Of a DNA stretch of 64,000 bases, positions 48,041-61,449 are shown one piece after another. The stretch comes from Pyrus communis (taxonomy: Eukaryota > Streptophyta > Magnoliopsida > Rosales > Rosaceae), in the NCBI RefSeq assembly GCF_963583255.1, contig NC_084815.1:4219056-4283055 (forward strand), written 5' to 3'. Under the pieces are notes generated by a model, which ran no database searches, had not been told where the DNA came from, and worked only from the letters and a program-made list of their open reading frames with translations. Position 1 is the first letter of the stretch, and every line of letters starts with the position of its first letter. The position numbers and the translations under genes are program-made.

Positions 48041-50617
48041 ATGAAGAAACCTCTGGCATTTAAACGAGTCGCCGCCAAACCCAAAAGGCCAATTCCATCC
48101 AACCGACTCAGTAATGAAGAAGGCAAAACTCGGCCGAGTCAATTTTCCGAATCGTTGACCGTCGCAGCGGTCAAACCCAAAAAACCCCAATCTCAACCTC
48201 GAACCAAATCCGACTCCTTACTCCCAATCTCAGACATTCTTCCCGAGAAAATGACCATCTTGCCCTTCTCCTTCTTCCAAATCGACGCCCTAGAGCTCGC
48301 CCCACGTTTGCTGGGCAAGTTTCTGAGGCGAGAGGATGTTGTTCTTCAGATTACTGAGGTAATTTACCCATCAATTTTTTACTGTTATGTCTTTTTCCGT
48401 TTGAAATTAGTTTGTCAACTTTCTGTTTGTTTCCCGAGAAAATGAAGGATTTCGCGCTTGTGTGACTGAGTTGAAAAGCTTCCAAGTCGGAAAACGAGTT
48501 CACGTTGTGTCTCAAATGCTCAAATTTCCTGTTGTTTTCGAATAAAATGCATAAATCAAAATGTTTGACTTAATGATTTGTAAAGGGGAATGTAAATGTT
48601 CGTATCATGACGAGAGTTTAATTGATTTTGCATTGGTGACAGGTAGAAGCTTATAGGCCAAATGATTCGGCTTGTCATGGTCGATTTGGCATAACTGCGA
48701 GAACAGCCCCCGTTGTGAGATGCTCCCTTTATCGGTTTTGTTCTGTTTTTCTTCGCGTTTTGTGATCTCAAAATGTAGATAAGTATCGAAAAACATGAGC
48801 TCAAATTAATGTATTGTGGTTTGGATACAGTTTGGACCTGGAGGGCATGCGTATGTTTATCTTTGCTACGGCCTTCATACAATGCTGAATGTTGTTGCTG
48901 ACAAGGAGGGAGTTGGGGCTGCTGTCCTAATACGTTCTTGCGCTCCAGTTAGTGGTAAATTTTCATAGAGATAGCCGTAATACCCTAACGATCACTTACT
49001 AGAGTTATCCTTGTATTTACCCTTTAATTGCATGTAATTTGTGTGCTTCTAGCCATTGTGTCAATCGAAAGCGAAAGTCTTGTCCTGCTAACCAACCATC
49101 GTTATGATTATTTGAAACCGATACCAGATTTTTTATAAATGGATCTAGTTTTATTTTTTTTTAGTTTTAAAACTAGTGTTCCAAGTTTAGGAGTATGTTG
49201 GGAATATGGGAGGTGAGTTGAGCAATATAATTTTGAGAAAAGAAACCGAAATAACGGGGGTGGGGAAAGCACATGAGTGAGGTAAGCATTTTGGAGTGGT
49301 AACAAAGGTTCTTTTAATGCAGTCATGTGTGCTTCTTTGCTTTGGAAGAGAAATAACTTTAGGCGGTGTTAGGTGAAAGAATTGGACTTGAACTGCAAGT
49401 GAAGAGCTAGTAGCTTCCAAAGATTGCTGATTACTGTTTGAGATGGTATGGATTAGCATAGTTTTCCAAATGTTTACTGATAAGGGAGAGAACAATGTGC
49501 TGACCATCTTTCTTAAATAGATGTCAGCTCTTCAACAGCCTTTATTCCAACCCGAAACTTTTTAGAAGGACAAAAAAGGAGCGAGCTCTAGCATAGTGCA
49601 AACGTCTTTTACTGGCAATGTGTATGACAAAGTTGTTTACGAAGGTAGCGAAAAGAATATGGGATAAGAGAGGGAAAATATTTTTAGTTTCTCTGATTCA
49701 CGTTTTTCTTTCGAATTCTCTCTACTTTCTGGTGGGGAAAACATGGCTCTTTCTTTTATCGTCGTTTTTCTCTATATTTAACTATCTCATAACCATGTGA
49801 AAAGAGATTCATCTCTCCCTCTTTCTTCTCTTTATCCATTTCTCTCGATGAATGCTATTCACAGAAATAATGAAAGTCATTACAGGATTGGAGACCATTC
49901 AGCAGCGTCGGGGTCAGAAAACTGATAAACCTGTGCTCCTTAATGGACCTGGAAAGGTCAGCATCGTTTTCCTTAAAGATCTGTGTTAAATTCCAATGCA
50001 ATCTTCTGTTGGTACAAATTTTGTATTAGTGGTTGATGGTATACTTTGTTTTTGGATGGTTAGTGTAGGTGCTGTTGATTTTACCAAAAGAGAAACCTAT
50101 AAATTTTAACAACCTGCCTCATATGCAAATGTGTGACTATCGTTGTATCAAAATAGGCTGATGAGCATAAATATATTTCAATATAAATTAAAACATTTAT
50201 AGTTGTTCTTACTCTCGGAGAAACTGATACACTTCTTTGAATTCCGTGTGCCATTCTTTGCGTTAGCGGTTTTTGAACTGTTAAGGTCTATATTTTTGTG
50301 TTCAGATTGGTCAAGCGCTGGGACTTTCTACCGAGTGGTCAAGCCATCCCCTTTATACTCCAGGTACGTATGGTTGGCTCGCACCCCTTCATCTATAAAT
50401 CTAAACAAACTTGTTTAATTCTGAGATAAATGAATGGGTCTGGCCAGATGGTCTGGAGATCTTAGATGGTCCAGAGCCCGAAAAGATGCTGGTTGGTCCG
50501 CGTGTGGGAATTGAATACGCTTCACCTGAGCATGTCAATGCATTGTGGAGATTTGCAGTTGCAGGTACCTCTTGGATAAGTGCTCCTAAAAACACCCTCA
50601 GGCCACCTGAATCTTAA
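48041..50617 (+). CDS. MAG: DNA-3-methyladenine glycosylase (MPG/AAG type)
   Basis: Six exons, 48041-48358, 48643-48714, 48831-48954, 49865-49956, 50306-50363 and 50448-50617, all GT-AG and phase-consistent, giving 277 residues. A basic, Pro/Lys-rich N-terminus (KRVAAKPKRP, likely nuclear targeting) is followed by the alkyladenine glycosylase fold: FFQIDALELAPRLLGKFLRR, the VEAY motif with the catalytic Glu at residue 108, DSACHGRFGITARTAPVF, GGHAYVYLCYGLHTMLNVV, RRGQKTDKPVLLNGPGK, and PRVGIEYASPEHVNALWRFA. Role: base excision repair, removing 3-methyladenine and related alkylated or deaminated purines in the nucleus. The third intron (910 bp) is the longest and holds nothing recognisable. 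No damage seen. Confidence 0.96.
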
Positions 50618-51067
50618 CTTATGTTTCATGAAACTGTGCAAAATATCGATACGTATACTTATCCCTAATCATGCATATGGCCGCTTTGGTAATCCGGTGT
50701 CCCTTTCAGATATGTGAACCTGAAATTTTTTTGTAAACAACACAACCCTCGCCAAGTGAGTGCCTAGTTGGCTTTGGGTCGTCCTTTTAATGTTTGTTGG
50801 AAAGGTCTATTAGCCATGATTGTTCGTAATAGTGTTTGCATTATGTTTACAGTTTAACTGACTGACGTCTAACCTACACCCCACATCTAAAATGTGCCTC
50901 TAAAATTCCAGCTTTGTCCTCCATTTTTCTGAAGCCACCCCATCCCCATCAACAAATGACAGCAAAAAAGCTAGCTCGACGGCCACGGGCCACCCATATA
51001 AGAGGTATCCGTCATCGATATCAACACAGCAAAAACTCCCCACATCGTGGAAGTTGACAGTCAAGAT

Positions 51068-51262
51068 CGACTCTTTAATAGATCGAGAATTGCCCAACAC
51101 TCTTGATTCACACATCCCATCTCCCAATTCCCTATTATCTACCGGCGAGTGGCTAGTGATTGGATGACCGACTCTTTAACAGATCGAGAATTGCCCAACA
51201 CTCTTGATTCACAAACCCCATATCCCAATTCTCTATTGCCTACCAGCGAGTGGCTGGTGATT

Positions 51263-51266
<4 letters not shown>
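51068..51266. repeat. 101-bp direct tandem duplication
   Basis: CGACTCTTTAAYAGATCGAG begins at 51068 and 51169; each copy runs through CCCAACACTCTTGATTCAC to GGCGAGTGGCTAGTGATTGG-like text, with around 90 percent identity. The second copy runs straight into the TA microsatellite. Confidence 0.85.

Positions 51267-51321
<55 letters not shown>
51265..51321. repeat. (TA)n microsatellite followed by (GA)n
   Basis: About 28 TA dinucleotides, then GGAGAGAGAGAG. The YIYIYI open frames here are translation of the simple repeat. Confidence 0.95.
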
Positions 51322-51324
<3 letters not shown>

Positions 51325-51637
51325 AGAGAGAGAGCATGGCAAGTGGTTGAGATTTTTTGCCCAGATACTGTGGTGGTTGGCAATCGGCATAAAGGGGTGG
51401 ATGGGGTTTATTTTGGACTTCAAAACTTAATTTGTTTTTACGGAAATTTAACTGAAAAAATAAAATTATGAGGTGTATTCATAAGATTGTGGGGTGTTAA
51501 TAAAATTACCCTTTTTTTAATAATTAGTACCTCATAATAAATTAGCAATAATGTGATTCAATCAGTTGTTCATTAAATATTATTTTCTGTATATTTTGCA
51601 TGCAGATAATAATGTGATTAAATTAGTTGTCAAATAA

Positions 51638-51725
51638 TTTTTTTTTTTTTTTTTTGAAAAAACGATATTATCTACAATAAGGAGAAGGGGATGGGTTTAA
51701 CCTCACAATGAGTTAGCAATAATGT
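51638..51725 (-). mobile_element. SINE copy S3, truncated
   Basis: T18 run (51638-51655), then AAAACGATATTATCTACAAT and GGGATGGGTTTAACCTCACA: the inverted 3' half of the S1 SINE family. The 5' half, including the B-box, is missing. Confidence 0.6.
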
Positions 51726-52107
51726 GATTCAATCAGTTGTTTATTAAATATTATTTTCTCTATTCTTAATATAAATTCAATAGATGCCGATTTTATTATG
51801 TGGATTCAGCTATTTTAATTGGTTTATGAGGAGTTTCTTCTAGCATAATCTAAGATTATTCATTTACTTCAAATATTTGACTTTTCTTTTGTCAATTTAC
51901 GCATATAAATACATTTAAATCGTGTAAGTTGCGCATAGCATGCCGTAATTCAAAAAATGTCTTTTGCACGTGTGTGAGCGCATGCATGAAGGCTAGTATT
52001 TATTAGACAATAAAAACTATAAGAAACAAATATTAATAGCACGAGAGAATTTCTCCAAGAATATAGGATATGAAGTGAAATCAACAAGGGATTTTCTTTT
52101 GGCATTG

Positions 52108-52262
52108 TTTATGAGGATTTTAGGGATCTCTACATATTAGTCATTAATCGTGTATCGTGTAGTTAGAAATTATTTGATATTTTATTTAAAATTAAACACA
52201 AATGGTAAACTGACTGCACGATATACGATGAGCGGTTAGAAAATAAGGATTCTTAAAATCTG
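52108..52262. mobile_element. Hairpin MITE, partial second copy
   Basis: The arms CGTGTATCGTGTAGTTAGAAA and, inverted, GACTGCACGATATACGATGA, with outer AGGATTTTAGGGATCTC and AAGGATTCTTAAAATCT, match the layout of the hairpin element at 61229-61442 but are more diverged. Confidence 0.55.
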
Positions 52263-52440
52263 CACAAAGTAGATCTAGAGAAATCCTCTTCCATCTTGGA
52301 ATTGAATTCCATCCGGATCTATTTTGCCGTTTTGAACCGACAGCTCACCCAGTTAAACAACAGAATTAGGTATAAAGCCCAAATAGTTGTTCCAGATCCT
52401 TCTATTCCCCCACTTTATTGGGCCTCCCCTCAAAATTCTA

Positions 52441-52596
52441 GACCCTTCCACCCTCCTCAGTCCTCCCATAAGAACCCTCCAGACTCCTTCCCCACCCCAT
52501 GTTTCTCTCTCCTCGCCCATCCCAAACCCTCACTCTCCCTCCCTCCTCTCTCTCCTCTCTCTCTACAACTTTGAGTGTGAATCCTGATTCGATTCA
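52441..52596 (+). promoter_or_regulatory. CT-rich 5' leader of AHA1
   Basis: Strongly pyrimidine-rich (CCCTCCCTCC and TCTCTCCTCTCTC) directly upstream of the ATG at 52597, as in many plant leaders of housekeeping genes. Transcript start not determinable. Confidence 0.4.
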
Positions 52597-53948
52597 ATGG
52601 CGAAGTACGGCGAGGGCGACAAGCGGTGGATCGTGGAGGACAGGCCCGACGGAGCCAACGTCCACAACTGGCACTGGGCCGAGACCGACTGTCTCGGCTG
52701 GTCACGTGACCTCCTCACCAAGCTCCTCAACAACCTCACCGTCCTCGACGGCGAAGGCAACCTATACCTCAGGACCAAGACCGTCGACAAGGTGGACGGC
52801 GAGGCCTACGTCAACGTCCGGAAGGGGAAGATCATCCCGGGATACGAAATCAGCCTCAGTCTGTCGTGGGAGGGCGAGGCGAAGGACGGCGACGGGAAGT
52901 CGCTGCTGAAGGTCGACGGAGTTGTGGAGATTCCATATATTTCGGACGAGAACGCCGACGAGGACCCCGAGGTTAAGGTTTCGGTGAAGGATGAGGGGCC
53001 GATTGGGAGGAGGATTAAGGAGGCGATGGTGGCGAAAGGGAAGCCATTGATTTTGGAGAAGGTTAGGTTTTATGTGGAGAGTATGGCGAAGGGCGGGCCG
53101 GCGAAGGAGGAAGTTGAGGCTAAGAAGATTGCGCCGAAGAGTAATTCGACGGCAGTGGGTGCTGCTGCGGCGACGGCGAAAAAGGAGGTGGTTGTGGAGA
53201 AGAAGGAGGTGAAGAAGAAGGAGAACAAGAAAGGGTTTAAGACGATTAGTTTGACTGAGAAGTTTAGTTGCAGGGCGAAAGATATGTTTGAGATTTTGAT
53301 GGATGAGAACAGATGGAAGGGTTTTACGCAGAGCAATGCGAAGATAAGCAAGGAGGTCGGAGGGCCGATTAGTATTTTTGATGGGTCGGTGACCGGTACG
53401 AATTTGGAGTTGCAGAGTGGGAGTTTGATTGTGCAGAAATGGAGATTTGGCAGCTGGCCGGACGGGATTGATTCGACGGTATGTGGCATTTGAAATTCGG
53501 GTTTTCGTGTTTGAATGTGTTCTTATCAGTGCTTTTAATTGGTTTTGTTATTTGTTGATTGAGTGTTTTATGTTTGAATTTTGCAGGTGAGGCTTATACT
53601 TGAAGAACCTGAACCTGGGCTCACTGTTGTTAAGCTAACACATACCGACATTCCTGTGGAAGACAGGTTGGTTTTGTTTAAGCTTTCGACTAATGGGTTT
53701 TTCTTGAAAACAAATTTAGTGTTGATTGTATTGGAGCTTAAATTTTAGGTTGATTGTATTGGAGCTTGTGAGTTGAATTGTTTTTTTTTTTTTTTTTTTT
53801 TTTTTTTTTGAATAGAAAGTTAATTGCCTTGTTTTTATGTGTTTGGTAATGCAGATATGGGAACGCGACCGTGGTGGAGAATACGGAGAGAGGATGGCGG
53901 GATCTTATCTTCCAGCGGATAAGGGCAGTTTTTGGTTTTGGCATTTAA
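52597..53948 (+). CDS. AHA1: Activator of Hsp90 ATPase (AHA1 co-chaperone)
   Basis: Three exons, 52597-53478, 53587-53666 and 53855-53948, in phase, 351 residues. The N-terminal Aha1_N domain (about residues 8-165) includes VHNWHWAETDCLGWSRDLL and GKIIPGYEISLSLSWEGEA; a Lys/Glu-rich linker follows (about 180-220, with KKEVKKKENKK); the C-terminal AHSA1 domain (about 225-345) includes ISLTEKFSCRAKDMFEILMD, VQKWRFGSWPDG, and ends WRDLIFQRIRAVFGFGI. Role: binds the Hsp90 middle and N domains and stimulates its ATPase cycle in the cytosol. The first 350 bases of exon 1 are markedly more GC-rich than the rest of the gene and its flanks, a 5'-to-3' GC gradient. The gene lies about 2 kb downstream of MAG on the same strand. 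No damage seen. Confidence 0.97.
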
Positions 53949-54604
53949 GATATTCAAGTTGGGTTTCTCTTGCAATTGTGGAATTTGTTGATTTTGGAAG
54001 CATGAATTAAATGTTTGGGATTAATTTACAATGCTTCCTATCAAAATCATTTTCTGAGTCTAATGTTACAATGTCGTGCGCTGTCATTGATAAGCAGATT
54101 TTTATCATAACAAATTTTCAGTCCTCTCGAGATTTCAATAACTAAAATTCTGGTGGCATTTAGTGTGAATTTTGTCGGATTTGTCTCATTGCAATGGATT
54201 GATTTCTTGTTCTTGTACCATGCCCTTCGGTTTTTGCTTTTTAATCCCAACCGTTTTTTCATCACCTCGAGTGAAATAAGTTTGTTCCTTGATGCCTTGC
54301 AGAGAAGAGCTGTGGTTTTTACGCCTTTGCGGCAAATAACATCCCTTATGGTGTGTTTGTCACTCGTTTCAGTATTAGCAAATGAACATAAATTTAATTT
54401 GTTATTCGTGTAACTTCTTGATGATCATGTTATGCTGATAGCAAACGTGCATGCGAAAGTGCCGAGATTGGATTTGAGTTTTCAATCTCCTTCTAATACT
54501 ACGTTGTCTAATCATGTGTTTATATAGCAGGATGTTTCTTACTGGATGATTATATTGTTAGAAATGAACATATGCTATTGTTATGTTGTAGCTTCTTAAG
54601 TGTA
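53949..54604. other. AHA1 3' flank
   Basis: Probably AHA1 3' untranslated sequence followed by intergenic DNA. No gene or repeat recognised. Confidence 0.5.
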
Positions 54605-55849
54605 TATTCGGGGGGTTGGATAGTGATACATTACATTGCTACAGCCTACAAGTACCCAGATCAAACGCAGCGGGTTTTGACAAATGCAGCAGGTCTTGAC
54701 AGTAGATAATATCTAAAGATCTGTCTGTATCAGTTTTAGGACGTTCGGTTGATGGTTTTGTAACGGCAATTTTAGTACGTGGTTCACCGTGGTCGTGAGT
54801 ATTTAGAACTAACCACTTGAGGGCGTTGTTGCGAATTTTTAGGTGTAGTAAGTGTCTAGGTTGCTCTGCAGGAGAGGCTGGTTATTGTGTAGGATGAAGA
54901 GTGAAGATTCAATGACAGTAGGGTTACAAAGTTTGAGTTGAGCTTGCATTGGACCCCTGGTGGCGGCAGTCGGATGAGGGAAACCTGAGGTGTATAGTCG
55001 AGTGAGGGAAAACCCGTAGTGATTTCCGGCTCGTTTAGCGGGCAGGATAGGATAGGTGGTTGTATTTAGGGTTGGTTAGGCTAGGGTTCGAAGAGAGGTT
55101 TGTCTATTGTTTGGTGTAAACAACTCAGTTGGATAGGTTGTGAAAGCTAGCTCTTTCTCCACATCAACCACTCGCGATAGAACCATGACTCCTGTTGACG
55201 TCCCGTGATGTCCCGTGAAGAGCCCACGTTGTCATCCCGACATCTAAGGAACTAAAATGATTGAGGGTGGACAAACTTAGAGATCATTTTTATTGATTTC
55301 AAATCTTATAGACCAAAGTGATGAATTATGCAAATTTCGAGGATCATATTGGCTAAAAAGCCATTTTGAATTTACAACTTATCATTTCTTGCCTGCATGT
55401 TATATTTGCACAACAAACAACGGAGTCGAACTCATAGCGATTTTAATTAGTTATAACCATGCCACCCAGCCTACCAAACAAGCCTTGTCTTACAAATCCT
55501 AGCTGAGCATTTGTTGGACAGAATGCGACGGCGTATGTATGTTTGAAGAAGTCACCATGATATTTTTCTTCTACTAAATCCATAGTTTTGCGTTGTAATT
55601 GTTTCCTCATTAATTTCTTTCACCAATTTGGGCATTCTTAAAAAACAACCTCATTGTATGATTCAACCGAGATTAGTTTCTGCTGCATTCCATCTCGAAT
55701 GCAAGATTTTTCGTTCCTTGGAGGCACCAAGAACCGGAGAAACAAGCTCGCTCAAAACAGGAGTTCATCCTTTCAAACATTCTAAGAAACAAGAGGGAGA
55801 GCAAATTTGAGTGTACATTTCAAAATATAACTTTCACAAAGTTTTTGAG

Positions 55850-56451
<602 letters not shown>

Positions 56452-56970
56452 TCAGTTTACTGAAGCTACTACTAACTCGTGACAAACTCGTGCTCGAATC
56501 TCCTTTCTCATTGACAAACTCAACGAAGAATGCGGTTCAAACCCGCTCTAAAGTGAGTACCTTGCCATGATAAAGATGAATACAAATGTAAGCAAGTGGT
56601 ACTTTGACTAGCATCCCTTGATTCTTAACGGTTTATTCACAAGTAATAGTGGGGAAGAATTTTAGAGGGATGGATAGTGATACATTGCTACAGCCCACGA
56701 GTACACAGATTAACTACAGGTGGTCTTGACTGTACATAATATCTAAAGATCTGCCTATATCAGTTTTATGACGTTTGGTTGATGGTGTTGTAACGACGGT
56801 TTTAGTACGTTGTTCACTCGCGATATAGAACTATCTGAGACCTGGGTACTCACCAAAACCCCCGACTCCTGTTATAACGACCTGCGACGACCCACGATGC
56901 CATCCCGATGACCCCACAATGCCATTCTGACGACCCCGCGACTTCAGGGTTGCTGATCATATCTCACTCA

Positions 56971-56974
56971 CAAT

Positions 56975-57008
<34 letters not shown>

Positions 57009-57010
57009 GG
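56971..57010. repeat. (GA)n microsatellite
   Basis: GA dinucleotides with one C interruption, in unit 2 of the thioredoxin duplication. Confidence 0.9.
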
Positions 57011-57612
57011 AGATATGGAGAGAGATGATGACTGAGAGAGGGGATGAAGATGAACGCAACGATGCTTGCCTCACATTGCCTCGCGTAGACGGGATTTGTA
57101 CCCCTTGGTTATGTTGGGTTAGACAACCCCTATTTTGAATACATAACTTATTATGTCATGTTCAAATTACATTTTGCCCATAAAACAACGGACTTAGACT
57201 CTTAGCCATTTTAATTGGTTATTAACTTATCTTATCCAGCCAACCAAACTACCGTGATATTTTGTCATACTAATTTCGTAGTTTTGCAAAGTAAATTGTT
57301 TCCTCATCAATTTCACCAATTTGGCCATTCTTAGAGAACAATCTCATTGTATGAATCAACCTCGCACAATCCAGCAAGATATCAAACCGAGATTAGTTTC
57401 TTGCGCATTCCATCTCGAATGCAATATTATTCGAGGCACCAAGGAACGAAAAATTGAGCTCAAAACTGGAATTCATCCTTACAAACATTTGAAGAAACAA
57501 GAGGGAAAGCAAATTTGACTGCACAGATTCTTCTTTCATTATATATTGTGATGAAAACATATTACAGGTAAAAGGGTTGATAAAGGAAACAGAACGATCA
57601 AAACATAAACTT

Positions 57613-58949
<1,337 letters not shown>

Positions 58950-59673
58950 CTTACTCCTATTTGCTCTGCTACAATAATCAACAATTACAAAGAAGAAGAA
59001 AAAACATAAGATTTTTAATTCGGAGGATGTGAGATTTTTAGGATGATGGGTCAGAAAATGGTGGGTTTTATGTTGGCTAGCTGGCTACTTGAGTATTTGG
59101 CGTTGAAGGTTGCTTTTTATTTGCACTTTTTGGGGGGTTTGTCTTGATTCGAAAAGGAAGAAGAAAGGGTTGACGTTTTCGGAAAGTTATCGAATGTGTG
59201 TGCCTCAAAATATCTACGGATGGAGTTGGGTTTGCTGAACCCAATACAAAGCAGGCCTATTTGATTCTTATTTGGATTGGACTCATCAAAGTTAAACAAT
59301 AACGAATAATAATGTTCCAGTTGCTGGTCTCAAGTATATTTGAACCAATATAGTGTTTTTCAAAAGTGGAATTCTTTACTAATTTTCTATCATCTCACAA
59401 TTTTACTTTAATTTTCGTATCAATATTATAAAATATTATGCCAAAAACATAACGTGGCCGAGAGTTTATAAAAAATTTCACTTTTGAGAGAATTCCATTA
59501 GCATTTTTCATACAGTCCTACTAATATATTAGATCGTACCTCTTGATTAGAGATGCCGTACCTCAAGTGTTGGTCATTATGTGATTAATGTTCATAAAGT
59601 TTCAACAACATACTTAAAAGTAGAAAACGGGTACGTGCATCATGAACCAGAAGAAGTAGAAGTAAAGCTTGAT
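58950..59673 (-). promoter_or_regulatory. Upstream region of the WCRKC gene
   Basis: No gene. The proximal part is presumably promoter and leader of the thioredoxin-like gene; I see no definite TATA box or known element. Confidence 0.3.
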
Positions 59674-59810
59674 GCCACTTAGTACTACGTTCTAGTGGTT
59701 TTTCTCTTTATTTGTAAGTGAGAGGTCTTAAATACGATTCTCGTCAAAAACGAATTTGAACCGTATTATTGCTAGTATATTGTGATGCAAAACTCACTCT
59801 CTCCCCTTAG
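59674..59810 (+). mobile_element. SINE copy S4, 3'-truncated
   Basis: Starts CCACTTAGTACTACGTTCTA, has GTAAGTGAGAGGTCTTAAAT and a weak B-box (ACGATTCTCG), and breaks off at CTCTCCCCTTAG before the tail seen in S1. Confidence 0.6.
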
Positions 59811-60325
59811 GCCATCTCCAATGGAGATGACTATAGGGCTATAGGCCAAGTTTTAGCCCTAAATGCCACAAAACCCAACTCCAATGGATGGCTAGGCCAA
59901 AAAGAATTGGGACCCACCAGGCCGAAAGGCTATCAGGCTGGGTATGTTGATCCTACCAAGCAGCCCCTTTCGGTAAAAAAAAGTTCTGAACAAGTGTACC
60001 CCTTTCGGTAAAATTAATGGCTATCTTCAAGGATAATGCTCTTATGCCCTTGATAATGGTCCCACTAGTCTTACAAAGATATGGCTATCTTTACTCTTGA
60101 CTCCAATAAAATTAAAAGCAAAAAATCCCTAGGCAAGACTAAATAATTTTGTTTTATTAGTCTAATTTACTTTGCTCAAAATAGTCTGAACATAAGAAAA
60201 TTGAGTTGAAATATCCTTTCAAACACTATTCTGTTATGTAAACAATCAAAGTAGTTTATATTTTTTTCAATTATCATTTAAAGATTATCTGTAAAAAAAT
60301 TATCTGAGTTCAACAATGTTTAGCT

Positions 60326-60482
60326 ATTTTTTAAATAAACGATATTATCTACACTAAGGGGGAGGGGATGGGATTAGCCTCACAATAGGCTACCAATAAT
60401 GTATTCGCCTTTGGCGAGAATTGAACGTAAGACGTCTCACTTACAAGTGAAGAGGAATACTACTAAACTGTAATACTAAGTT
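60326..60482 (-). mobile_element. SINE copy S5 (minus strand)
   Basis: Complement of the S1 family: GATATTATCTACACTAAGGG, CTCGCCAAAGGCGAAT hairpin region, then CTTACAAGTGAAGAGGAATA. The tail is a short T run at the left. Inside unit 1 of the 540-bp duplication. Confidence 0.65.
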
Positions 60483-60872
60483 ATTTACGTAGATAATTCT
60501 TAAAAGATAATGCAAATACTAAATAATTTAGAAATTTGAAAGACACTAAAAAAGAGTGATGTACTTAATAAAGGATATTGCTCTTATGCCCTTGATAATG
60601 GTCCCACTAGTCTTACAAAGATAACGGTTATCTTTACTCTTGACTCTAATAAAATTTAAGCAAAAAAATCCCTAGGCCAGACTAAATAATTTTGTTTTAT
60701 TAGTCTAATTTACTTTGCTCAAAATAGTCCGAACATAAGAAAAATGAGTTGAAATATCCCTTCAAACACTATTCCGTTATGTAAACAATCAAAGTAGTTC
60801 ATATTTTTTTTTTCAATTATCATTTAAAGATTATTTGTAAAAAAAATTATTTGAGTTCAACAATGTTTAGTC

Positions 60873-61024
60873 ATTTTTTTAACAAACGATATTATCTACA
60901 CTAGGGGAAGGGGGTGGGATTAGCCTCACAATAGGCTAGCAATAATATATTCGCCTTTGGCGAGAATCGAATGTAAGATCTCTCACTTACAAGTGAAGAG
61001 GAATACCACTAAACTGTAATACTA
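60873..61024 (-). mobile_element. SINE copy S6 (minus strand), duplicate of S5
   Basis: Same sequence and context as S5 with a few substitutions; it arose by the 540-bp duplication and not by independent retroposition. Confidence 0.65.
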
Positions 61025-61221
61025 AATAATTTACGTAGATAATTCTTAAAAGAGAATGCAGATACTAAATAATTTAGAACGTTGAACGTACTTAATAAAG
61101 TCAATAATGTAGAAAAATGTAGCCATATCTTATATAACCTTATTTTAATAAGTTAATGTTATTCAATTAACCAATAAGTTAAAGAAAAAATTTAAAAAAT
61201 AATAATAAATTATTAAGGGGC

Positions 61222-61449
61222 TAAAACACGAAAAAGGATCTTCGTCGAATCCTTTTTCTAGGGATCCCGTGATTGTGACTGTTCATCGTATATCGTGCGG
61301 TCAAAAATCATTCTAAATTTAAAATTTGAAATTAAATATACATAATACCTACGAAAACTGACCGCACAATATATGATGAACAGTCACAATCATGAGATCC
61401 CCAAGATCCCTAGGAAAAGGATCCAGCGAGGATCCCTTTCCTTAAAACA
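61222..61449. mobile_element. Hairpin MITE, about 214 bp, near-perfect inverted repeat
   Basis: The left arm (61229 to about 61320) and the right arm (about 61350-61442) are inverted copies: CTAGGGATCCCGTGATTGTG pairs with the complement of CACAATCATGAGATCCCCAA, and GTTCATCGTATATCGTGCGG with the complement of CCGCACAATATATGATGAAC. Flanks TAAAACA at 61222-61228 and 61443-61449 may be its target duplication. Transcription would give a long hairpin RNA. A partial relative lies at 52108-52262. Confidence 0.75.

Larger units (their letters stand above)
50618..52440. other. Intergenic region between MAG and AHA1
   Basis: No gene. Contains MAG 3' flank, a 101-bp tandem duplication, a TA microsatellite, a truncated SINE, and a partial hairpin MITE, all listed separately. 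Confidence 0.6.
60033..61100. repeat. 540-bp tandem duplication
   Basis: The text CTCTTATGCCCTTGATAATG occurs at 60041 and 60581 (spacing 540), and the two copies stay aligned with more than 90 percent identity through a SINE to a shared GTACTTAATAAAG at the end. Each copy carries an inverted SINE. No coding content. Confidence 0.9.

Noticed and set aside
51139..51471. Open frames with Tyr-Ile runs
   Set aside because: Translation of the TA microsatellite.
52296..52330. Heat-shock element upstream of AHA1
   Set aside because: GAATTGAATTCC is suggestive for an Hsp90 co-chaperone gene, but the spacing does not match the alternating GAA/TTC pentamers.
52499..52909. 136-codon plus-strand frame rich in Ser/Thr/Arg
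   Set aside because: Out-of-frame shadow of the GC-rich AHA1 first exon.
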